A DNA stretch of 64,000 nt from positions 55,946,814-56,010,813 of the forward strand of contig CM053276.1 in NCBI GenBank assembly GCA_028583415.1. Direction: 5' to 3'. Numbering within the stretch: position 1 is the stretch's first letter; the number at the start of each line of letters is the position of its first letter. Under the pieces are notes generated by a model that saw only the letters and a list, made by a program, of their open reading frames with translations, was not told the origin of the DNA and searched no databases. This DNA is from Protea cynaroides. Its lineage: Eukaryota; Streptophyta; Magnoliopsida; Proteales; Proteaceae. The position numbers were made by a program, and so were the translations under genes. Below are positions 22,698-33,946 of this stretch, piece after piece.

Positions 22698-24008
22698 CTT
22701 CGATGGCGGAGATCCTGGGGGTAATCAGGTATGATCGGAACCTCCGACCACCCCTGAAGCCGCTAGGTGACGGAAAGAATAAAGATTGTTCCAGATACTG
22801 TCGCTTCCATTGCGACTACAGTCATGACACTGATGAGTGCAAGTACCTTAACGGAGAAATTGAAGATCTCATGCAACGTGGTTACTACCATAATTTTGTC
22901 AGAGTTTCCAGTAGGGAACCAACGTCGGCTCGGAGAGATCGCGTGTTACCCCCTCCACCTCCAAGGAATTACCAACCAAATGACTGTAGAACGGATGCAG
23001 GTGATGATCAAAATGCCGCTCGGAGGGACGACAGAGATCTCGAAGGAGGTTCGGCTGCTCCAAGATAGTGGGTCGGTGCGATTCAATTTGGTTCGATCAG
23101 AGGCTCGTCTAGGGCAAAGCAAGCTAGAATACAGGTGAAGATGCAGTTAGGAGGCAGACAGCACATCTAGTTTGGGTCCTTTCGGAACCTAAGAAAAGGG
23201 GCAGAGGTAATAGGAGTTCCCATTGGGGATCAAATAGCAAACCATCCAGTCGGTGGTTCATCGGCAATCGTCCCCCAGAGAGTCGACCGCACACATCTAC
23301 AAGGCTACGAATCCCAGGAGATTGTGGTGTCTATGCCATTACGAGGGGACCCAAGGCTGCGGGGAAGACAATCCTCACAATCATAGGGGGACCGGCTGTC
23401 AGGAACACATTTAACCTATCAGCCAAAGCCTATTCCCGTCTAGTAGCAAAAATGGAGTGGCCTTCCAAAAAGGCATGAACTAGAGAAATCATCACCTTCA
23501 GCGATGAAGACCTCGTCAATGTGGTAGTCCCCCATGAAGATGCTATCATCTTCACTGTCGGGATTGGACACTACGAAGTCGCCAAGTGCCTGGTGGACCC
23601 AGGGATCTCGATGAATATCATATTCTACCATGCGTACTAGAGAATGCAGTTAGGGGATGACCAGCTCCAACCCATCACCTTTGACCTTATCAGCTTTTTG
23701 GGGGACCTGGTAACAATGACAGGAGGCATCCAATTGCCTGTGGTGCTCGGCCAAAAACACATGCAATAGATGGTGATGGTGGAATTTATGGTAGCGGACC
23801 TGCCGTCCAACCACAATGTGATTCTCGGCCGCCCATCCTTAAACTAGCTCAAGGCATGCATGTCCACCTACTATCTGGTGATGAAGTTCCCGACGAAGAA
23901 CGGGGTTAGTGAATTCCGAGCAGACCAAGTGGTCTTAAGAAGATGGTATGCAACAGAGTTGAAAAATAGTCAAAGAGTCCTAAAAGCAACACCAATTCAC
24001 ATAGTTGA
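22698..24008 (+). pseudogene. T1 gag C-terminus and protease
   Basis: Continuation of the Tat element after E2. Typical Tat gag tail: LRPPLKPLGDGK, YCRFHCDYSHDTDEC (a Cys/His cluster), EIEDLMQRGYYHNFV (22740-22910), then a Pro-rich linker. Protease is about 23400-23850. The active site reads VDPGIS where DTGS or DSGS is expected, a disabling Thr/Ser to Pro change, and it is followed by NVILGRPS. Stops occur near 23477, 23638, 23767 and 23840. The piece ends with FRADQVV and PIHIVD at the S2 insertion (TSD GTTGA, 24004-24008). Confidence 0.85.
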
Positions 24009-24146
24009 TGTAAGACCCATACTCCACTAACTTGGTCTAACCATGTCGTGCCAGGTATTCCCATCATTCCTGGACCAAGTGGACCGAGCATGTGAAGATA
24101 AATCACAAATCAGGTAAGAGAATCGAGTTAAAAACAATAAAAACAT

Positions 24147-24280
24147 ACCTAAGGTCGCATGCCTGAGTAGGTATGCTCGACCATAAGGAAGGGAACCAAA
24201 AATATCAAATCCAAAACCCCACAGTCGATGATTTTGACCCTACGGTCGACAGTTTATGCGACCGTATGATTGACCGTGAG
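24147..24280. promoter_or_regulatory. S2 upstream GGTCG motif zone
   Basis: Repeated AAGGTCG, GCTCGACCAT, CAGTCGAT, TACGGTCGAC, GCGACCGTA and TTGACCG in 134 bp. The zone ends about 95 bp before the TATA box. Related zones lie at this place in the other Tekay-type LTRs. Confidence 0.5.
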
Positions 24281-24373
24281 AAACCCAGATCAGACTCTGA
24301 GTTTTGGAAACTTTCCTAAACTAAGGGATTGCTTTCCTAATTGAAAGAGGACTCTATATGGAGAGTTTTTTTC

Positions 24374-24382
24374 TATATAAAT
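24374..24382 (+). promoter_or_regulatory. LTR TATA box (S2)
   Basis: TATATAAAT is followed closely by ATGTCCCT, a decayed form of the GGACGTCCC palindrome seen after the TATA box in the other LTR families. It probably positions the element transcript start near 24405. Confidence 0.65.
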
Positions 24383-24782
24383 GATGTCCCTCAAACCTTT
24401 TTTACTCTTTTAGAACATTAGTAAACCCTAGAGAAAGAGAAGGAAGAAAAGAATAAGAAGGAGAAGAAGAAAAAGCTAAGGAGAGAAATTTGCTGAGAAG
24501 AGATTGGCTCTTTATCATAGGCAAAGGTATGAAACGAATCTCTGGAGATGTAAACTCTAAGTATAAGACTTCTATAGAGGATAGACAATATCAACTTATT
24601 ATGATCTATGTGATTTCCTTAAGAAAATCTCAAGGAAAACCTTGAGGAGTGAATTTGATGATTAGGGTTGATAAGAAATTAGTAATGATGGCCATTGGAT
24701 AACCTTAGAATAAACTCATTGAAGAACAGAAGAATTTAACCAGGAGAAACTCCAATTTTATGTAGACTGTGATCAGAAATCT

Positions 24783-24935
24783 CAAGGTCGCAGCTACGAT
24801 CCACCATAGCATGACTAGTATTACCAGAAGATCAACTATAGGCATTCGGGAAGATTTCATAAATCATATGGTCGTAGCTACGGTCCCACCATATGCGACC
24901 AAAGGGTATCGACCGTAGACAGTAAGGTCAGTACA
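24783..24935. promoter_or_regulatory. S2 intron-1 GGTCG motif zone
   Basis: AAGGTCGC, ATGGTCGTAG, GCGACCAAAG and ATCGACCGTAG repeats lie within predicted LTR intron 1 (24527-25042). This is the second of two motif zones per LTR. Confidence 0.45.
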
Positions 24936-25042
24936 GCATGAGACCATAGGACCAATCAGGCACCAATCAATGCTCTGTTTCGATTTTTGACTACTGTAAG
25001 ATATCACATATGAGTCCTAACTTAAATTCATATAACTTTTAG

Positions 25043-25103
25043 GTTGTTAAATCAATTCAATGAGAATTTCAAGGCTTGAAAGGACATCGAGAATTGCTAA
25101 CAG
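25043..25103 (+). other. Predicted LTR mini-exon (S2)
   Basis: Between acceptor CTTTTAG and donor ACAG|GTGAGGG, 61 nt. The homologous exons measure 60 nt (S3, 59224-59283), 61 (E4), 60 (E3) and 62 (S1), while their sequences differ. In E4 and S3 the exon is open in phase with the terminal exon. Here one TGA interrupts it. Confidence 0.5.
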
Positions 25104-25943
25104 GTGAGGGAACAAGACTTAAACTAATTGGATAATAACAAACTATTTATTTTTATTGAGTCCAATGCCATGATTGATTCTATGCTTGTATGCTTGTAAT
25201 GTGCATCTCACATATCATCCAATATTCCTGCTATTACTGTTCATGCATATTTCATTCCATTTATTTATAACATGATGATAATGATGATGCTAGGATTAGG
25301 CATGTGAATGTATGTGTGTGGTTGGTGTAATGGATGCAAGTGGAGCATTAGGGGGAGGACGTGGCATGGTGGTCTTCGATCTCATCACCAAAATCTAGCT
25401 CTATCTCTACTCAAGTCTTTCCCACTAACATCTTCGTATCGCCATTACCTTAGCAGAACTATTATGTCGTAGGGCATAAGAGAAGGTGGTCTCGGATCGT
25501 GTGGTGTCTGACTCTATATGGGAGCATTAGATCTATCTCTATGGACGTATTGAGGGATGTTGGGGTGAGGCCTTGGATACACTATTTAGTATTAGGATTG
25601 ATTCGTTGCGAGCCCAGTTTGCAAGCCATCGCCAATAGGGGCTTACGTATTGGTATGGATAGGGCATCAGGAGAAGTGTTGGAGGTGTTTGATCCGGACA
25701 CTTTAGCTCTATCTCTATTCCATGATGGGTGCATGTGGAACAACAATGGTCTTTAATCCATTAGGCGGATTCACACACTCATGTATAGAGGTGTGGCATC
25801 CACCAAACCTTTCTATAGCACATTGCAAACTTATAAACTAGACCGAAGATATAAATTAAATGTATGCATATGTTTGTTGCATTGTTTTGTTTGCTCACTA
25901 AGCCATGATGTGTGCTCACCTTTTCAACGTCGAATATTTTTAG

Positions 25944-26077
25944 TTGATGATGCAGGTCCTACCGTTGAAGAATATATGAATGCGCCGATGTATGGACACG
26001 TTGCTGCGATGGATATAGAAGCTGAAGAAGGTGCACATGATTCATCATGTGAGTGCAACCAATGTATTTTTGCTTAA
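25944..26077 (+). other. LTR terminal exon with CECxxC mini-ORF (S2)
   Basis: 134 nt following TTTTTAG. The frame reads DDAGPTVEEYMNAPMYGHV and ends AHDSSCECNQCIFA plus TAA (26075-26077). The product would be 36 residues if it starts at the Met of YMNAP. A frame from the ATG at 25781 also stays open through the predicted intron end (98 codons), but S3 and S1 do not keep that upstream part open. The conserved core is YMNAP-Y--V and HDxSCECxxC, which could bind a metal. The AT-rich downstream flank resembles a 3' UTR. Function unknown. Confidence 0.5.
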
Positions 26078-26355
26078 GTTTAGTTATAATTTGAAGATCG
26101 GATATGTAATTGATTATTTATTTTTATGTTTTTTGGTTTGGAGATAATTGGATTAAATACTTATTTATCATTGTTAGACTCTTAGTTCATTATCTTTAAG
26201 ACTTCCGCTTATTTGTTTATTACCTTTGATTATTAATGTGGAATGTGTGTGTGGTTTGATATGGTGGGTATGACCTATGCGAGATCCTAGGTGAACCATT
26301 GGTTTATTAGTGGTTCATCACACCTTTTTGGTTAGACCTGAATTGGTGTGTGACA

Positions 26356-26731
26356 GTTGATGTCCGAGACATTGATCAGCCGAGCAGGGGAAAACTAGTC
26401 GAGGATTTACAACAGATCTGGTGGTGGACAACTACCCAGAAAAGACATTCCAAGTCGGCTCCTTGCTACCTGAAGACAAGAAGGCGGAGCTGGTAGGGTT
26501 CCTGAGGCAGAACTTAGATGTGTTTGCATGGTCGGCCTCTGAGATGCCAGGAATCCCAAGGGAAGTGATCGAACATCACTTGGTGGTTCACCCCCAACCC
26601 CGCCCAGTCAGATAGAAGAAGAGGAGTTTCGCACTTGCCCGACTATCTATTATAGACCAGGAAGTCTAGAAATTATTGGTGGCTGGCTTCATACGGGAGG
26701 TGGCTTATTCAGACTGGTTGGCGAATGTGGT
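26356..26731 (+). pseudogene. T1 protease-RT linker
   Basis: Tat-lineage linker region. The segment 26421-26615 is open and reads KTFQVGSLLPEDKKAELVGF, FAWSASEMPGIPREVIEHHL and HPQPRPVR. It leads into the N-terminal RT motif (VAGFIREVAYSDWLANVV). A stop is at 26613 and another near 26668. It joins 24008 on the left (S2 removed) and 36941 on the right (E3 removed) in the same gene. Confidence 0.85.
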
Positions 26732-29110
26732 TGTCACACCCCAATTCTGAACCAACCAGAATGGTGTGATGAACAGTTAATAAACCAACGGTTCAACCAG
26801 GATCTCATATATGCTATGCCAACCATGTTAAACCAAAACACATTACACATTAATCAGAGATAATAAAGTAAATAGCGGAAGTCTTATTAATAATGAACTG
26901 AGGTTTAATCATGATAAATAATTAATAATCCAACTATCTCCAAGTAACTAAAACATAATTTAATACATATTACAAATATCCAAATATGAAAGTTAAAACT
27001 AAGCACATCCATAGTCAAAACCCTCTCTTAATAATCATAATAGTCCTCCATAGCTTGCTTATCCATAGCCGCCACCTGTTCATATGTTGGTGTTTTGACA
27101 TAATCTTTAATCGTAATATCTGCAACATCAGAAACTAAAAAGAATTACGTGCATAAGGGTCAACTCTCCAACTTGAGCTCAGTAAGTAAACAAATCAATG
27201 CAACAAACATATGCATGCATTCAATTCATATCTTTGGTCTGGTTCATAAGTATACAATGTGCAATAGAAATGATTGGTGGTCACCACACCTCTATACACG
27301 AATGTGTAAAGTCACCCAAAGGATCAAACACCAATGCCGACCCACATGTACCCATCATGGAATAGAGATAGAGCTAAAATGCATGTATCAAATGCCGCAT
27401 AACACTTCCCCTGATGCCCTACCCACACCAACACGTAAGCCCCTATTGGCGAGGACTTGCAAACTGGGCTCGCAACTAACCATTCCTAATGTTAAATAGT
27501 ATATCTAAGGCCTCACCCCAGCATCCCTTAATAGGTCCATAGAGATAGAGCTAAGGCCCCCCGATAGAGTCAGGCAGAGTCAGAGACTACAGTCCGAGAC
27601 CACCTCCCCCAATGCCCTACGACATAATAGTTCTGCTAAGGTAATGGCGATACGATGATGTTAGTGGACAACACTTGAGTAGAGATAGAGCTTGAGTCTG
27701 ATGACAAGGATGAACCACAGTGACAAGTCATCCCCCTGATGCTCCACTTGCATCAAGCACACTAACCACACACATACATTCACATGCCTATTCCTAACAT
27801 CATCATCATCATCATGTTATAAATAAACATAATTAAATATGCATGAACAGTATTAGCAGGAACATTGGATGACATGTGAAATGCACATTACAAGCAAGCA
27901 ATCATAGAATCATTCATGGCATTGGACTCAATAAGTAAAACAGTTTATTATTAGCCAATTAATTTAGGTCTTGTTCCCTCACCTATGATCAATGTTTGTT
28001 CTTCTCCCAAGCTTTGGAAGTCACTTTGAATCTATTAGGAACCTAAACAATTAATGTATTTAAGTTAGGGTTCATGTTTACCAAGTTACAGTAGTCAAAA
28101 ACCTTGTTTGGTTACAAAATATGCTTGCTGTTAACGTGTAGTCGGATGTATGGTCAGACATGTGGTCGCAATATATGTGACCACACACTGTGTGGTCGGA
28201 CCCTGTGGTCACAATTTCAGCGACCACACCATGCGACCACATGATGTTTGGTCTCTTTTCCATCTTCAACTCGAATTCTTCCTGAGTCGATTCCTCGGCT
28301 CATCACTTGGGTTCATCCTATGATTATGGCCATTATTTATAGTTTCTCATTAACCATTATCCCTAATCTCATTTCTCATGGTTTTTCTTAGAAATTCCAT
28401 AACCGAAATCATTGCATTAGATTCAACACGAAAACTTGATAAAAGGAACCTATCCTATCTAATCTAGCCTATAGAGTCAAGTCCATACCTTAAGCTTGCT
28501 GTAAGAAGATTGAACTTTTCTCTTCAAAACCTTATTCTCCAAGCTTTTCCTCTAAATCTCCTTCTTCTCCTTCTCTTCCTTTCTCTTTATATCTTAGATT
28601 TAGGGTTTCAATTTGTGTTCAAAAAGAGTATGAGAGGCTAAGAAACGTCCCTTATATAGAGGGAAAAATTCCATATAAAGTCCCACTTAGATTAGGAAAG
28701 AACCCCTCACAAATTAAGAAAGTTTTCTAAACACGGAGTCAGTCCTGCATCGTGTGGTCGAACGTGTGGTTGTAGAATCGGTCGACCACACTTCCCAAAA
28801 CTTTCGACCACATGTTGTGTGGTCTCATATGTGGTCTCATGGTGTGGTCTCATGTATTGACCACACGTTCCAACCACACGTTCGACTACACTTGCTACCA
28901 CACGACCAAAATTTTTTGGTTTTTAATTTTGGACGGGTTGCTTCTACACGATCTTAAACGGTCAACCACACCTACTAAATTTGACTCGTTGCTTACTTTA
29001 TCTTGTGGTTTCTTCATATAATTGGTTCACTTGAGCCGACAATGATGGAAAAACCGATCACGACGCAAGAATGTAAGGTTAGACCGGGTTCGTGGTGTGT
29101 CGGTCTTACA
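26732..29110 (-). repeat. E3 3' LTR (family D)
   Basis: 2379 bp. Minus strand from TGTAAGACCG (29110) to GGTGTGACA (26732). Motif zones with GTGTGGTCG and CGACCACAC are at 28139-28255 and 28745-28960. TATA-like CTATATAAGGGACG (minus) is near 28660. The terminal exon is 27134-27028. Confidence 0.9.
27028..27134 (-). other. LTR terminal exon, short form (E3 3' LTR)
   Basis: 107 nt after CTTTTTAG, 27 nt (nine codons) shorter than the 134-nt form. It reads SDVADITIKDYVKTPTYEQV and ends AAMDKQAMEDYYDY plus stop. It keeps the DY---P-Y--VAAMD core but lacks the CECxxC tail. The other LTR of E3 has the same 107-nt form at 34855-34961. Confidence 0.45.
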
Positions 29111-29180
29111 ACTCCACCACCCTTAAAAGAAATTTCATCCACGAAATTTAAACGTACAGATCTTACAACTCCCCCATCCT
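29111..29180 (-). other. Purine tract and tandem duplication of the LTR junction (E3)
   Basis: The stretch TCTTACAACTCC plus following bases at 29104 recurs 57 bp further in (29161), so the LTR edge and polypurine tract are duplicated in imperfect tandem. Minus-strand GGGTGGTGGAGT adjoins the LTR. Confidence 0.55.
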
Positions 29181-29199
29181 TAAGATGAATTTTATCCTC

Positions 29200-32100
29200 A
29201 AAATTTGATTTTACTTCGGAGTCAATAGGTGGGAATTCTGTTTCCGCATTGCATCTTCTTCCTCCCATGTAATCTTCTCCATGTCTTGTCTTCGCCAGGT
29301 TACCTTCATATAATAATTATTCCAGCTTTGGAGGTGTTGTACCTTCCAACAAGTGAATAGGCTGGTACCACTTTAATAGTTAAATCTTCTATCTAATCCA
29401 GTGGATTAGTGGTCAATACCATTGATATGGATCTCCAGTGTACTTCTTCAATAGAGACATGTGAAATACGTCATGCACACTAGACATGGATAGCGGTAAT
29501 GCTAGTTGATATGCAACTTTTCTACGTCTCTCTAAATTTTATGAGGTCCAAAACATATATAGGATACAACTTTTCTTTCTTGTTGAATCGTTTTAAACCA
29601 TGCATAAGTGATATCTCCAAAAACACTTTGTCACTTATGGCAAACTCGAGGTCTTGGTGTCTCTTCTGACAAACTTGAGCTATCTTGGCCCTTTTCTTTG
29701 ATCTTGTCTGCCACTCGACAGGTTTCTTCAATAGACTCAAGTCTTATAAATCTTTATTCTCCGACTTCATTCCAAAAAAAATGAATTTGACATTTCTACC
29801 GTACCATGCTTCATAGGTGACATCTACATGGTAGCTAGGTAGCAAATTCATTCTGCGGTAACTTCTCAACTCAAGCTCCTTGAAATCAATTTCACAAGCT
29901 TGGGGCATATCTCTTAGGATCTATATAGTCCGCTCCAACTGTCCATTGGTTTAAGGTAAAATATGGTACTAAACTTCAACTTCGATCCCATTGTTTTCTA
30001 TAGATCCTCCCAAAACTTCGAGATAAAGCATGAGCCTCTGACCGACACTATGCTCTCAGGCATACCGTTCAATCTAGCAATATTATCCACATATAGCTTA
30101 GTTAGCTACACCAAAGCACACCAAGGTCGTATAGCAATGGAATGAGCTGTCTTTATAAGGCGATCAACAATTACCCAAACTACGTCAACCGATATGGGAG
30201 TCAGTGGTAAATCGATGACATAGTTCATTGTAATGCAGTTTTACTTCCAGACTGGCTCCGATAGTGGTTGTAGTAAGCCATGTTGGTCTTTGACTTTCAG
30301 CCTTTACTTGCTAATAATTCAAACACTGGAACATGCATCTATCCATAACTACTTCCATTCCCTTCCACCAAAATAATCTCTTCATGTTTTGGTATATTTT
30401 ATACTTTTAAGATGTACCCAATACAGAATAGAATGGGCTCTTAGCATTATCTTGTATCTATGATCAGTGTTTTCACTTTCAGGTATGCATAGTCATCCTA
30501 TGTATCTCAGTACCTTTTTTGCATTCGAAGTAAGTCAGGGTTAGGTTTTTCTTTCTCTAAATCTCCTTGCACCATTCTTACATATATATCTAATAAAATT
30601 ACTACCTTTACTTCATCCATCAATTCAGAGATGATCTTTATTGTTGTAAACGCAAGCGAGGAACTATTGCTCCATAAGTTCATCCATAAGTTCTCACTCA
30701 ACTGGATAATCACTAGCTTCTATTATATGTTGATATTCTTCCAATCTGAATTTGTTACTGTGAAACATAAGGCAGCATTTATACTCGGTCCTCCTTTTGG
30801 CTTTATTATTCCTTTTGCTCAAAACCTCAGCTACTACATTAGCCTTGCTCGGGTGACACTGAATATCACAGTCTTAATCCTTGAGAAATTCCAGTCATTT
30901 TCTTATCCTCATGTTTAACTCTTTTTGATGAAGAGATAAATAAAACTCTTGTGTTCCCATTTAATCTAAAATTCTTCTCCGTATAGATAATGTCTCCAAG
31001 TCTTGATTGCATAATTCATTACCGATAATTCCAAGTCATGAGTAGGGTAACACTTCTCATGCTCCTTCAGTTTTCTTGAAGCATATGCAATCGCTTATTT
31101 ATATTGCATCAACCTGCATCCTAGGTCCAATCTAAAAGTTTTGATGAATAGGGTAAAAGGTTTCCCTGGTGTCAGAAAGATCAAGATGGAAGTTGATGTC
31201 AACCTTGTTTTTAGAGTCTAGAAACATTCTTCACACTTATCAGTCCAAATAAAGTCATCTGCTTTCCTGGTTAGCTTGGTAAGAGGTATTGCGATCCTAG
31301 AGTAGTCCTCTATGAATTGTCTATAATAACCAGCTAAACTAAGAAAATTCTGATCTCTGTAATGTTCTTTAGGTGTTTCTCACCATATGATTACTTTTAT
31401 CTTAATAGGGTCCACTTTAATCCCTTTTTATGATGCTACGTGATCTAAGAAGATCACTTTGTTTAATCAGGTCTCATATTTCTTGGACTTGGCATAAAGC
31501 TTCCCCCTTCTCAGCTGTTGTGAAGCTGATCTAAAATTCATTGTATGAATTGCTTCTTTCTTGGAATAAACCAAAATATCATCTATGAAAATTATGACCG
31601 ACGTATCCAACATGTCATGAAACATCAAGTTCGTCAGCTCCATAAAAGATGTAAGGGCATTGGTTAATCTAAACGTCATAATTGGGAACTTATAATGCCC
31701 AATCCCTGTTTTAAAAGTTATCTTCGAGATATCACTGTCCAAATTCTTCATTTGATGATACTCCATCCAAGGTCAATCTTAGAAAATACCTTTGCTCCTT
31801 GCAACTATCCAAATAAGTCATCGATCTGAGGTAGTAGATATCTATTCTTGATGATGAGTTTGTTTAGTTCCCTGTAGTCTATACATAATCTGACACTACC
31901 GTCCTTCTTCTTCACGAATTGCATTGGCGCTCCCCGTGATGCAATACTTAGCCAATCAGAACCCTTGTCTAACAACTCTCGTAGTTGAGTCTTAATCCCT
32001 TCAACTCCATAAGAGTTACTCTATAGGTGCCTTTGACATAGGTATCGCCCTTGGTAACAAGTCGATGACGAACTCGGTCGCACGATCAGATGGTAACGTA

Positions 32101-32560
32101 GGTAATTCTCCTAGAAACACCTCAGGAAATTTACACATCACACCAATATCCTCCATCTGTGGTGCTTCTTTGGTAACCAATACCACAGATACCATATATC
32201 CAACTCCTTTCTCTTCAATGCATCTCTTCGCCTTTAGCATAGGGAGGACCAGCTTTCACTTCTTAGGCAACAGGCTTCCAATAAAATTAAATTATATGTC
32301 ATCTTTATTCTTGAATGATAACTTCTTCAATGCACATAACAACTTTGTAGAGTGTTGAGACAACCAGTCTACTCCCAAAATGACGTCAAAGTCTGCCATC
32401 TCAAGTCAATTTAGGTTGCATTCAAATTCTGTCCATCCATATGATTCGAACATTGTTCATAACACTCATCCAATACAACATCTAGTCCAAAAGGGCTTGA
32501 ACTAGCAAAATCCGATATAAAGGTCTTAAGAGAACATCTAGCTCCTTATTCTGTTATGGT
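29200..32560 (-). pseudogene. pol: E3 pol: protease remnant, RT, RNase H, integrase, chromodomain
   Basis: Minus strand, heavily broken. The chromodomain end is near 29200-29470 with MSSVHDVFH upstream. Integrase remnants are about 29740-30560. RNase H is about 30930-31180. RT 31467-31766 is open and retains catalytic FIDDILVYSK near 31570-31600, although other RT motifs are altered (FRLTNALTSF). The linker 32016-32240 reads APQMEDIGVM and LPRAIPMSKAP. The protease region (about 32340-32560) is recognisable only by its C-terminal DFDVILGVDW-like end, and the active-site segment is not readable. It is more divergent from E1, E2 and E4 than they are from each other. Confidence 0.82.
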
Positions 32561-33480
32561 TTTTCAAAGACTAACGCCAATAATCTCATATCCCTAAACG
32601 CTCATTAGCTTACACCTTTTTTATCATTGTTGTTCTACCTTGATCTCTCTTTCATATATCTCAAAAAATATCTTGTGATTGTTACTTACTTTCTTGCTCA
32701 TGCACTCTTTTATAGACATGACTCATATGCATCTATCTAGCAATCTTGAAATAGATTCTTTACTACTTCGTCTGAGGTTTCTTAGCTATATAAGTTATTC
32801 TGAATTCAATTAGCTTCCTTCCAATAATTCCTTATTAACTAAACATCTTATCAATGGATGTCAAGAAATGTAAGAATCAGAATGTTTATCCAAAAGTAAT
32901 TCAGTTCCTTCTTTCGAATTCAGTATGATGAAGGACACTTGTTTTATCTAATGAACTTATGTTCAAAGGATCAGGAGTAAATCTATGGTAATCCAACCGT
33001 CATCCAAAGGTCGTTAAGTTGCACGGTGGTCTGAATACATGGAAATAGAGGTTCTACAGCTCTTAACATCATGGTTATAGGTTCTATTGAGTATATACTG
33101 CCATTGGTCGAGACACTACAGGAGTAAATCTAGAGAAAGTTTTGGTAGCATCAATAAATCTGATATAAATCGAAAAGATGTACGTTCAATATGATTAAAC
33201 ATTTAACTGTTCATTCAATTCATATCTCTGTTCCTGTTGTCGATCATGAGGGTGGCTCAAATTGGTATAATCAGGACTAATACTGAAGAACAATATCTAT
33301 AACTCCAATTGACAGGTTGAATCAAGAAGGTATCCTGTCAACGTATGAGAATTTAAAATCAGGTATGTGCATCCTCTATAATCATCAGAGTAAGTTGATA
33401 ATGCACCGCATCCTATATAAACCTATCTAGTTATATGGCCACAATAGATTTGATCCTTTGCTGAAAATGTAAGAGGCTTC
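32561..33480. other. AT-rich spacer in place of the gag core (E3)
   Basis: Where E1 and E2 have the capsid and zinc-knuckle coding sequence, this 0.9-kb stretch has no capsid motif, no CCHC knuckle and no long frame. A diverged copy of the same stretch, inverted relative to this one, lies in E5 at 44160-45493. It is therefore a property of a subfamily and not a private deletion. Confidence 0.6.
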
Positions 33481-33946
33481 ATTTTTAGAAAACATTCTTC
33501 AATCCTTGTCGGATCATTTTGTCATGATGCAGCTATCCCATACATCGGTGGCTGATAAGGGTAATCACCTTGATACACTGCTTGGTGTGCACCAAGCTTC
33601 TATACTAGGGTGTGCATTACTGGGACTTGTTGTATGGTAGGCACAGTGCTATAGCTAACAGGTGCTGGGGGTACAGTGTTGCTACCAATCGTACCATACA
33701 TGGTTTGACCCGGAGGTGTTGGTGTAGCATTGGTAACTTGGATAGTGGTTTCAATGGCAACTTGCATAATCGGTCTCATCTGTTGTTGCTCTTGCATTTT
33801 GTCAGGCCAAGTTTATTACAACCATAGCCAAGGCACTTGGTAGTCCAGGTAGATTGGCTGGAGTGACCTGGTTGTTTACCTTCTTGATTTGCTCTAATCT
33901 GAATATCATTATTTAGCATCTAGTCAGATGAGTTTTCACTATCCAT
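33481..33946 (-). pseudogene. gag: E3 gag N-terminal remnant
   Basis: Minus strand from the ATG at 33946 (MDSENSSD, then a stop). The piece open at 33600-33797 is Gln/Thr/Pro-rich, like the N-terminal third of the E1 and E2 gags. It ends at YQGDYPYQPPMYGI near 33560-33530. The capsid part does not follow. Confidence 0.7.

Larger units (their letters stand above)
24009..26355 (+). mobile_element. S2: solo LTR (family A), plus orientation
   Basis: 2347 bp from TGTAAGACCC to GTGTGTGACA with TSD GTTGA on both sides (24004-24008/26356-26360). No internal region remains, so it is probably a product of unequal LTR recombination. It is the clearest copy of the LTR gene-like unit: TATA at 24374, exon 1 end at 24526, mini-exon 25043-25103 and terminal exon 25944-26077. 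Confidence 0.93.

Noticed and set aside
25499..25756. 85-codon plus-strand frame in S2
   Set aside because: It lies in the modular repeats of predicted LTR intron 2, is not kept in other LTR copies and shows no codon-level conservation.
33600..33797. Gln/Pro/Thr-rich 65-codon frame as an independent gene
   Set aside because: It matches the N-terminal third of the Tekay gag in position and composition, so it is recorded as a gag remnant.
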